Source: Citricoccus muralis (GTDB taxonomy: Bacteria > Actinomycetota > Actinomycetes > Actinomycetales > Micrococcaceae). Taken from it: DNA of 64,000 nucleotides. Shown piece by piece: positions 52,453 to 59,469 of the stretch. Position 1 is the stretch's first letter. Each line of letters opens with the position of its first letter. The stretch spans positions 1,674,001 through 1,738,000 of the forward strand of contig NZ_CP121252.1 of assembly GCF_029637705.1 (NCBI RefSeq), in the 5' to 3' direction. The notes beneath the pieces are model-generated. The model was not told the origin of the DNA and searched no databases. It worked only from the letters and a program-made list of their open reading frames with translations. The translations under genes were made by a program, and so were the position numbers.

Positions 52453-53114
52453 ACCAATCGTTCTATGTCTCGCCACAGCAGCTGATGAAGGACCGCGCGG
52501 ATTTCGCCCGGCAGGGCATCTCCCGCGGTAAACCCGTTGTCCTGGCCTCCTGTGCTGCGGGCATCGTGCTGGTCACTGAGAACTCCTCGACTTCTTTGCG
52601 CAAGCTCTCCGAGATCTACGATCGCATCGGCCTGGGTGCTGTCGGGCGCTACAACGAGTTCGAAGCGCTGCGTCAAAACGGGGTGCGCTACGCGGATACC
52701 CGTGGTTATGCCTACGACCGTGCCGATGTCACCGCCCGGGGTCTTGTCAGCCACTACGCGGGGATCCTCGGCGAGCTATTTCTCACCGGCGCGAAACCCC
52801 TGGAAGTCGAAATCGCCGTGGCTGAGGTGGGTGCGAGTCTCGACGACGATCGACTCTACCGGGTCTCCTTCGACGGCACCGTTACCGAATCCACTCCGGT
52901 AATCGTCATCGGCGGAGGAGCGGAGCAGCTTCAGCAGCGGCTCTCCTCAGAGTGGGACTCTCAGCGACCTCTCGACGACGCCATCACCGCCATCCAGTCG
53001 GCCTGGACAGACGCTACCGGTGAGATGGCGTGGGAAACAGCCGTATTAGACCGTGACCGTGCCGCAGTCGGCGGTCGCAGCTTCCGACGGCGAACGCGCC
53101 ACGGCCGTCACTGA
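52449..53114 (+). CDS. prcA: 20S proteasome alpha subunit PrcA
   Basis: 221-residue gating subunit that forms the outer rings of the core. The N-terminus [20 protein letters not shown] is the actinobacterial alpha gate and H0 helix; it is followed by I-V-L-V-T-E-N-S-S and the Y-A-Y-D-R-x-D-V-T segment. The C-terminal tail is basic (R-R-R-T-R-H-G-R-H). ATG overlaps the prcB stop. Both 20S genes are intact, so this organism has a true proteasome. Confidence 0.95.
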   Translation: MNQSFYVSPQQLMKDRADFARQGISRGKPVVLASCAAGIVLVTENSSTSLRKLSEIYDRIGLGAVGRYNEFEALRQNGVRYADTRGYAYDRADVTARGLVSHYAGILGELFLTGAKPLEVEIAVAEVGASLDDDRLYRVSFDGTVTESTPVIVIGGGAEQLQQRLSSEWDSQRPLDDAITAIQSAWTDATGEMAWETAVLDRDRAAVGGRSFRRRTRHGRH

Positions 53115-53147
53115 CACGGATTCACTGAAGTAGCAGAGGAGCACGCA

Positions 53148-54569
53148 ATGGATCGACGGATCATGGGGGTGGAGACCGAGTTTGGCATCCACTATTCCCA
53201 CCCGGGCACCAAACCGCTGACCCCGGAGGAAGTAGCTCGGTATCTCTTCCGTCCCGTGGTCGAGTGGGGGCGCTCGTCCAACGTGTTCATCCCCAATGGC
53301 TCACGCCTCTATCTCGACGTCGGATCTCACCCGGAGTACGCCACCGCGGAGTGCTCCACGCTGCCCGAGCTGATCGCCACCGATAAAGCCGGCGAACTCA
53401 TCATGAATCGGCTCGTCGCTCAGGCCCAGGAGCAGATGCGCGAAGACGGTTTCGAGGGCACCATCTACCTCTACAAGAACAACGCTGATTCCCAGGGCAA
53501 CTCGTTTGGTTCCCACGAGAATTATCTGTTGCAGCGCTCCACGGAATTTCGGCGCCTCTCGGAATCGCTCATTCCGTTCTTGATTACCCGCCAGCTGATG
53601 TGCGGTTCCGGGGCAGTCATCGCCGACTCCACACGAATCAACCCCGATAGCCACCCCGGTATCCCGGAGACCCCACATTTCGCTTTCTCCCACCGGGCTG
53701 ACTACGTGCAGGAGGGGATTTCGTCGTCGACCACGCGTAGCCGCCCCATCATCAACACCCGTGATGAACCGCACGCCGATGCCTCCCAGTACCGGCGCCT
53801 GCACGTGATCGTGGGCGACTCGAACATGTCGGAGACGACTCAGATGGTCCGCTTTGGCTCCACTGATCTCATGCTGCGCATGATCGAGGCCGGGGTACCG
53901 CTCAAAGACTTCCAGCTTGACCACCCGGTGCAGGCCATCCGTCAGGTCTCTCACGATCTCACCGGCACTGCGACCTTGAGGTTACGTAACGGTCGACGCA
54001 TGTCGGCGCTGCACCTCCAAGAACATTTCCTGGACCACGCCCGTACCTTCATCGACCGGCACGGCGCCCATCATGAGCATGTGCCCGCCGTCCTCGAACT
54101 ATGGGAACGCGCTCTGGCGGCGGTGCGCACCCAAGATTTTTCCGATATCGACACCGAAATCGATTGGGCGATCAAGCACCGGTTCTATCAGCAGTACGCC
54201 GCCCGCCACGGGCTGGGCTGGGATGCGGCACGGCTGGCGCAGCTGGACTTGTCCTACCACGATATTGATCCCGACCGCGGACTGTTCAACCTCTTAACCC
54301 GCCGCGGTGCCGCCGCGCGTTGGGTCACCGACGCCGATATTGAATATGCCGCCGAGAACGCTCCGGCGAGCACGCGAGCTGCGCTCCGCGGCCACTTCAT
54401 CCGCACGGCACGCGAGCGCGGTCTGGAATACACCGTGGACTGGACACACATGAAGCTCAATGACAAGCCGATCTGCACGGTGATGGTGAAGGATCCCTTC
54501 GCGGTGACCTCCGATCAGATGGAACACCTCTTGGAATGCTTTCCCCGCTGCGCGACTCCTTTAGAGTAA
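53148..54569 (+). CDS. pafA: Pup-protein ligase PafA
   Basis: 473-residue glutamine-synthetase-like ligase that attaches deamidated Pup to lysines. The ATP/metal motif V-E-T-E-F-G-I is at residues 8-14 and the catalytic base Asp57 is in Y-L-D-V-G-S-H-P-E-Y-A-T-A-E, with a second ATP segment in R-P-I-I-N-T-R-D-E-P-H-A. AGAGGAG precedes the ATG. It follows prcA by 33 bp. Length and N-terminus are exactly as in the family, in contrast to the extended dop. Confidence 0.96.
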   Translation: MDRRIMGVETEFGIHYSHPGTKPLTPEEVARYLFRPVVEWGRSSNVFIPNGSRLYLDVGSHPEYATAECSTLPELIATDKAGELIMNRLVAQAQEQMREDGFEGTIYLYKNNADSQGNSFGSHENYLLQRSTEFRRLSESLIPFLITRQLMCGSGAVIADSTRINPDSHPGIPETPHFAFSHRADYVQEGISSSTTRSRPIINTRDEPHADASQYRRLHVIVGDSNMSETTQMVRFGSTDLMLRMIEAGVPLKDFQLDHPVQAIRQVSHDLTGTATLRLRNGRRMSALHLQEHFLDHARTFIDRHGAHHEHVPAVLELWERALAAVRTQDFSDIDTEIDWAIKHRFYQQYAARHGLGWDAARLAQLDLSYHDIDPDRGLFNLLTRRGAAARWVTDADIEYAAENAPASTRAALRGHFIRTARERGLEYTVDWTHMKLNDKPICTVMVKDPFAVTSDQMEHLLECFPRCATPLE

Positions 54570-54636
54570 TCACAGGCGAAACATAGCTTCCACTGAAACG
54601 CTTTCGATACATCGCAACCAAACGACAAAGGACACC

Positions 54637-55689
54637 ATGGCACTGAAACGCCCCCGCACCCGCCGCCTCGCTTTAGCGGCGGGCACCACGCTCACAGCCC
54701 TGCTGCTGTTCACCGGCTGCTCGTCGCCGCAAGGCACCGGCGATGTCGAGGCTCTCGACGTGGTCGATTTCTCCGTCAACGAGGACGGCGGCCCCGAAGT
54801 ATCGCTCGACGGCGAAATCACTGCCCAGGAAACCTCCTCGCGTGTGCTGCACGAGGGCGATGGGGAGAACATCGAAAACGGCGAGATCGCCCTGGTCAGC
54901 ACCGCCCTGGTCGATGCCGAATCGGGCGAGGTCAGCGCCGAGAACTTCACTGCTTCCACCGAGGCCGTCATCGTCAACGACACCCTGCAGGAGAGCAATG
55001 ATGTGCTCTACAACATCCTGACCGAGAACCCGGTCGGTACGCAGATCGCCTACTACGTGACCAGCGCGGCCGAGGACGAGGAAGCCACTGCTGCCAATTC
55101 CCAGCTCATGGTCTTCGAAATCGCGGGCAAGACTCAGTCACACGCCGACGGCGAAGTCGTTCCGGAAGACGAGCTCAACAGTGATCTCCCCAGCGTCACC
55201 CGTGATGAGGAGACCGGTGAGCCCACCATCGCCACCCCCGAAGGCGATGCCCCCTCCGAGCTGGTCACCGATGTACTGATCCAGGGCGACGGCGAAACCG
55301 TGGAAGCCGAAGACTACGTCACTGTTCAGTACCGCGGCGTTTCCTGGTCCAACGGCGAAGAATTCGATTCCTCCTGGTCGGGCGGAGCACCCTACTCGGC
55401 CTCGCTGAGCCAGATGATTTCCGGCTGGCGAGACGGCCTTTCCGGCCAACAAGTCGGTTCCCAGGTGCTCATTTCTGTGCCCCCGGCCGAAGCCTACGGC
55501 GAACTGGACGAGGACGCCGAGGAAGGCACCCAGCACGAGCTGGCCGGTGAGACCCTGGTCTTCGTCGTCGATATCCTGCATACCCAGCACCCGATGCCGG
55601 CCGAAACCGATGACACCACGGAGTCTGAAGACGGCGCCACGGAAGAACCATCCGAAGAAGCAACCGACGAGTCCACCGAGGAGAACTGA
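54637..55689 (+). CDS. FKBP-type peptidyl-prolyl isomerase lipoprotein
   Basis: 350-residue secreted lipoprotein. The signal peptide ends in the lipobox F-T-G-C with lipidated Cys28. Two FKBP-like domains follow: a degenerate one (about residues 50-170) and a recognisable one (about 205-310, with Y-R-G-V-S-W-S-N-G-E-E-F-D, G-W-R-D-G-L and P-P-A-E-A-Y-G). The last 30 residues are Glu/Thr/Ser-rich. Its role would be folding of exported proteins, placed next to the Tat genes. Followed after 2 bp by a second FKBP. Confidence 0.88.
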   Translation: MALKRPRTRRLALAAGTTLTALLLFTGCSSPQGTGDVEALDVVDFSVNEDGGPEVSLDGEITAQETSSRVLHEGDGENIENGEIALVSTALVDAESGEVSAENFTASTEAVIVNDTLQESNDVLYNILTENPVGTQIAYYVTSAAEDEEATAANSQLMVFEIAGKTQSHADGEVVPEDELNSDLPSVTRDEETGEPTIATPEGDAPSELVTDVLIQGDGETVEAEDYVTVQYRGVSWSNGEEFDSSWSGGAPYSASLSQMISGWRDGLSGQQVGSQVLISVPPAEAYGELDEDAEEGTQHELAGETLVFVVDILHTQHPMPAETDDTTESEDGATEEPSEEATDESTEEN

Positions 55690-55691
55690 CC

Positions 55692-56087
55692 ATGTCATTC
55701 GGACAGCGCAACTACGATCGCACCCGCCCGGAGATCGAATTCCCCGGCGATACCCCGCCCAGTGACCTTGTCATCGAGGACCTGATTGAAGGCACCGGCG
55801 CCGCGGTGACTCCCGGCGACGCCATCTCCTGCCACTATGTCGGCGTGGCCTGGTCCACCGGTGCCGAGTTCGATGCCTCGTGGAATCGCGGCACCCCACT
55901 GTCGTTCACCGCGGGCATTGGCCAGGTCATCAAGGGGTGGGACGACGGACTGATCGGTATGAAGGTCGGTGGCCGCCGCCGCCTGGAGATCCCCCCGCAC
56001 CTGGCCTACGGCGATCGTGGCGCGGGCGCCGATATCGGCCCCGGCGAGACCCTGATCTTCGTGGTCGATCTGGTCGAGGTGAACTGA
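55692..56087 (+). CDS. Cytoplasmic FKBP-type peptidyl-prolyl isomerase
   Basis: 131-residue single-domain FKBP without signal sequence. It has the active-site features H-Y-V-G-V-A-W-S-T-G-A-E-F-D-A-S-W, G-W-D-D-G-L-I-G-M-K-V-G, R-R-R-L-E-I-P-P and the E-T-L-I-F-V-V-D-L end. It starts 2 bp after the lipoprotein stop. Its end overlaps the presumed pafBC start (CTGA), so it may drive pafBC translation by coupling. Confidence 0.92.
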   Translation: MSFGQRNYDRTRPEIEFPGDTPPSDLVIEDLIEGTGAAVTPGDAISCHYVGVAWSTGAEFDASWNRGTPLSFTAGIGQVIKGWDDGLIGMKVGGRRRLEIPPHLAYGDRGAGADIGPGETLIFVVDLVEVN

Positions 56088-58180
56088 CCATCACTCGTCC
56101 TCGCACCCCGTCCGCCACCACCAGTCGCAGCGCCGAGCGCATCATCTCGGTGCTGTGGCTTTTGCTGACCCATGAGCGGACGGGGTGCACCAAGGATTTC
56201 CTCCGAGAACACGTCGATGACTATCGGGACTTGGCCTCGGAGTCCGCGTTTGAACGCAAATTCAGCCGGGACAAGCAACTACTACGGGATGTCGGGTTGC
56301 CGCTGCAGTCCAGCGCCACGCCGGCCGGACAAACGGTCTACACCATCGACCAGTCCCAACTGTTTCTCCCGCAGATTGACTTTACCGCTGACGAAGAACG
56401 AGCCCTGGCCCACGTGTCCGGGCTGTGGGGCAATGACAGCGATCAGACCTCCGTCTCTCGTGCGCTCAGTCGGTTGCAACAGTACCCAGGACTCCTGCTG
56501 GCGGGACGCGGCGCCGTGGAGAAACTGGATGTCCCCGATGATGCCGAGCCCACCGAGATGGAGCACTCCACCGGGGTACACGTGCGTGCACAGTTGGCCC
56601 GCACCGATCGGCTGGTCTCGGATCTGGCTGAGGCCTGTCGGCAACGCGGGTGGGTCAGTTTCGACTACCGGAAGGTCGGAGCCGCCGCCGTCGAGCAGCG
56701 CCGGGTGCGTGCCTGGAGTCTCGTCGCCGCAGCAGCACATTGGTACCTCGTCGGATTCGACGCCGACCGCGGTCAGCAACGAATGTTCCGTCTGGACCGC
56801 GTCGAGGCCCCCAGCGTGCGTGCCCGGACTCAGGCACCGGATCTCCGGACCGCACAGGATTCGGCGCCGCCGCCCAATTTCAATCCGAAAGCGCTGCGCA
56901 AACAGTTGCTTGGCGAGTCTGCCGTTCAGCATTCCGAGCTGCTCATCCGCACCGAGGCGGCTTCCTCCCTGCGCGTGATGGGCCGAACAGAACCGCACTC
57001 CCGGAATGGTTGGGAGCTCCTGCACGCCACCTTTACCCGCCGTCGCAGTTTTCTTTCCGCCATCGCCGCCGCCGGCACCGACGTGATCGTCCTCGATGAC
57101 GACCTCCGAGCAGAACTGATCGACACCCTGGAACGCGTAGCGGCACTACATCGCTCCGCGACCCCGTCCCTGGAACTCGCCCCACCGCCCAAGAGCCGAA
57201 ACCGGGCCTCTGATGCCGCGGTCATCACGCGGATGATCGACATCATCACCGTGCTGAACAAGCATTTAGAAGGGCTACCGCGCACCGAGCTCATCGCACG
57301 ACTGAACACCACCGATTCACTGCTCGACCACGATCTTCAGATTCTGCGGTTCTGTGGCCTCCCGGAGCGTTACGCACCGGGAGAGCAGTTCGATGTGATC
57401 GAAGAAGGCGACCATGTGGCCCTGCGGCAAGCAGACGAACTAGCGGCCCCGCTGCGACTCAGCACACCGGAGGCACTGGCGATCGTGGCCGGCCTGCGAT
57501 TCGTGGCCGACTACCCAGGCATGTCGACGGAGACCGTGCGGGGGGCCCGCTCGGCGCGAGACAAAATCCTCGAACTGCTCCCCAGCTCCGAGGTCGAGGT
57601 CGTCCACGCCTCCGCCGAGGTGGACCCCGCGCACACCACCAAAGTCTCGCTCTTGCTGGACGCGATCCGGCAACGACGCGTCCTCGACGTCGACTATTAC
57701 TCCATGTCCCGGCATGAGCTCACCCACCGTGAACTGGAGCCGCTACGAGTAGTGCAGATGGCCGAGCGCACCTACCTTCAGGCCTGGTGTCGCACCGCGT
57801 CGGCCCTACGTGTGTTCCGACTGGACCGCCTCGGCGACGTCACCGTCACGGACCACGTCTTCGACGTCCGGCCCGCGGCCGCCGATCTGCCGCCCATCCG
57901 CCTGACGCCTAACACCGCTGGCGGGGCTGAGGCGACCCTGTGGTTCTCTTACCGGCTGCGCGATCATCTCGATGACTTTGTGCCCATCGCGGTCGCCGAG
58001 CTCCCGGATGGCTCCGTCGCCGGACGCACCAGCCTTCAGCACCCCCAAGTTGCGGTGTCGCTGGTCACCGAGCACCCGGGGGAGACCCGCGTGCTCGCCC
58101 CCGCTTCGCTGGTTGAGCATACCCTCGCCCATGTGGACGCGGCTCTGGGTCATCACCAAAGCTGGCATACACACCACTAG
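56084..58180 (+). CDS. pafBC: PafBC, fused WYL-domain transcriptional activator of the DNA-damage response
   Basis: 698-residue fusion of PafB and PafC, which in mycobacteria are separate subunits that activate LexA-independent DNA-damage promoters; a natural fusion is known in Arthrobacter. Each half has a winged helix-turn-helix (about residues 15-75 and 380-440) and a WYL domain (H-W-Y-L-V-G-F-D at about 218; R-T-Y-L-Q-A-W at about 560) plus a C-terminal WCX-type segment. Odd: no ATG, GTG or TTG lies in a sensible place. CTG at 56084, overlapping the FKBP stop and 4 nt after GAGG, is my choice; ATC at 56090 is another. The next GTG (56150) would cut the first helix. Confidence 0.87.
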   Translation: MTITRPRTPSATTSRSAERIISVLWLLLTHERTGCTKDFLREHVDDYRDLASESAFERKFSRDKQLLRDVGLPLQSSATPAGQTVYTIDQSQLFLPQIDFTADEERALAHVSGLWGNDSDQTSVSRALSRLQQYPGLLLAGRGAVEKLDVPDDAEPTEMEHSTGVHVRAQLARTDRLVSDLAEACRQRGWVSFDYRKVGAAAVEQRRVRAWSLVAAAAHWYLVGFDADRGQQRMFRLDRVEAPSVRARTQAPDLRTAQDSAPPPNFNPKALRKQLLGESAVQHSELLIRTEAASSLRVMGRTEPHSRNGWELLHATFTRRRSFLSAIAAAGTDVIVLDDDLRAELIDTLERVAALHRSATPSLELAPPPKSRNRASDAAVITRMIDIITVLNKHLEGLPRTELIARLNTTDSLLDHDLQILRFCGLPERYAPGEQFDVIEEGDHVALRQADELAAPLRLSTPEALAIVAGLRFVADYPGMSTETVRGARSARDKILELLPSSEVEVVHASAEVDPAHTTKVSLLLDAIRQRRVLDVDYYSMSRHELTHRELEPLRVVQMAERTYLQAWCRTASALRVFRLDRLGDVTVTDHVFDVRPAAADLPPIRLTPNTAGGAEATLWFSYRLRDHLDDFVPIAVAELPDGSVAGRTSLQHPQVAVSLVTEHPGETRVLAPASLVEHTLAHVDAALGHHQSWHTHH

Positions 58181-58223
58181 GTTGTCGACAGCGCTTCTAC
58201 AGGTTGGACATAGAGCGGTGACC

Positions 58224-58229
58224 TACACT
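58224..58229 (+). promoter_or_regulatory. -10-like TACACT upstream of tatA
   Basis: TACACT lies 34 nt before the ATG of tatA and would give a leader carrying the ribosome site GAAAGGA. No good -35 at 17 nt. Confidence 0.35.
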
Positions 58230-58263
58230 GAACACTAGATTTCGTCGTTGAAAGGAACCCATC

Positions 58264-58539
58264 ATGCCTCGCGGTTGGCCCTTGGTCATCATCATCATCC
58301 TCGCCCTCTTGCTCTTCGCCGCACCGAAGCTGCCCGCCATGGCACGCAACCTGGGGCAGTCCATGCGCATCCTGAAGTCCGAGGTGAAGCAGATGCGCAC
58401 CGAAGATGACGACAAGCCATCGTCCTCGTCTTCCCGCACCGACGCGGTGGAAGGCACCGTCGTTGACCACGACCAGCCGCGCTCCACCGGTGAGAAGTCC
58501 TCCCGCCCGGAGGCCGACGGCACAGGGAAGTCGAAGTAG
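58264..58539 (+). CDS. tatA: Twin-arginine translocase subunit TatA/E
   Basis: 91-residue membrane protein forming the Tat pore. One N-terminal helix (residues 7-20), then the amphipathic helix K-L-P-A-M-A-R-N-L-G-Q-S-M-R-I-L-K-S-E-V (about 23-42) and an acidic/Ser-rich tail. The hinge before that helix is F-A, whereas the family normally has F-G. GAAAGGA ribosome site. tatC follows 45 bp downstream. A tatB is not seen in the window. Confidence 0.9.
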   Translation: MPRGWPLVIIIILALLLFAAPKLPAMARNLGQSMRILKSEVKQMRTEDDDKPSSSSSRTDAVEGTVVDHDQPRSTGEKSSRPEADGTGKSK

Positions 58540-58584
58540 CACTGCTGAGCCGCACCATCCCGCAGACTTCCTCGCAAACACGTC

Positions 58585-59433
58585 ATGACTAAGCCGTCCA
58601 CCACCCCGCCGTCACGTCCTGAACGCACGCGCAAACCTAAAAACCCGGAAGGGCAGATGTCGCTGCGCGCGCACCTCAAGGAACTACGCAACCGGCTGAT
58701 CAAAGCCGGCCTGGCCATCGCCGTGGCCACTATTGGTGGGTTCTTCCTCTACAAGCCGGCCTTCAGCGCGCTCACCGAACCGGTGACCTCGCTGTCAGTC
58801 GACGGCACCCAGACCGAGGTCGTGTTCAGTTCGGTTGCCCAGCCCTTTGACATCATGCTGCAGGTGGCCCTGTTTATTGGCCTGGTGGTGTCTAGCCCGG
58901 TGTGGCTCTACCAGCTCTGGGCGTTCATTGTCCCGGGGCTACAGAAAAACGAAAAGCGCTACGCCCTGGCGTTCATCGCCGTCTCGGTGCCCTTGTTCGT
59001 CGGGGGAGTGTTCCTCGGTTGGATCGCCCTGCCCCAGGCACTGCAATTCTTTGTGTCACTGACCCCCTCGGGCGCTTCCAACTTCATCCAAGTCGACGTG
59101 TACGTGCCCTTCGTGCTGCGACTACTGCTAGCTTTCGGCGTCGCCCTGTTGCTGCCGGTGCTGCTGGTGGGACTGAACATGCTGGGAGTGCTCTCAGGCA
59201 AGACCATCCTCAAACACTGGCGTATCTCCGTATTCGTCATCGCCGTCATCGCCGCCATGGGTGCACCCGGCGGAGACATCATGACCATGTTCTACTTAGG
59301 CGGGCCGCTGGCGATTCTGTTCGCCATCGCTCTCGGTCTGTGCCTGGTGATGGACCGGCGCCGTGCCAAGAAGCTGAAGCGACAAGCCGATACCCAAGAA
59401 AAACACACGCCGACCCCACTCTCGGAGATCTAA
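58585..59433 (+). CDS. tatC: Twin-arginine translocase subunit TatC
   Basis: 282-residue receptor of the Tat pathway with six membrane helices. It shows the conserved H-L-K-E-L-R-N-R-L start of the first cytoplasmic segment, P-V-W-L-Y-Q-L-W-A-F-I-V-P-G-L and the final A-P-G-G-D-I-M-T-M motif. The C-terminal tail is charged. It lies between tatA and helY, the same order as in mycobacteria (helY, tatC, tatA, pafC, pafB). Confidence 0.95.
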   Translation: MTKPSTTPPSRPERTRKPKNPEGQMSLRAHLKELRNRLIKAGLAIAVATIGGFFLYKPAFSALTEPVTSLSVDGTQTEVVFSSVAQPFDIMLQVALFIGLVVSSPVWLYQLWAFIVPGLQKNEKRYALAFIAVSVPLFVGGVFLGWIALPQALQFFVSLTPSGASNFIQVDVYVPFVLRLLLAFGVALLLPVLLVGLNMLGVLSGKTILKHWRISVFVIAVIAAMGAPGGDIMTMFYLGGPLAILFAIALGLCLVMDRRRAKKLKRQADTQEKHTPTPLSEI

Positions 59434-59457
59434 GCACACCACGACGCCGTCATCCCT

Positions 59458-59463
59458 TAGGCT
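59458..59463 (+). promoter_or_regulatory. -10 box TAGGCT, leaderless promoter of helY
   Basis: TAGGCT ends 6 nt before the ATG at 59470. GAGAAG lies directly before the ATG and is too close to be a normal ribosome site. Confidence 0.45.
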
Positions 59464-59469
59464 GAGAAG

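Noticed and set aside
55880-56083. Extension of pafBC into the FKBP gene from GTG at 55880 or 55937
   Set aside because: It would add 50-70 Arg/Pro-rich residues that read as out-of-frame FKBP and precede the normal PafB start; coding sense there clearly belongs to FKBP.
58183-58210. TTGTCGACA upstream of tatA as a PafBC (RecA-NDp-like) promoter motif
   Set aside because: The -35-like part matches only partly and no TANNNT lies at the required 8-nt distance (only TACAGG at 7 nt).
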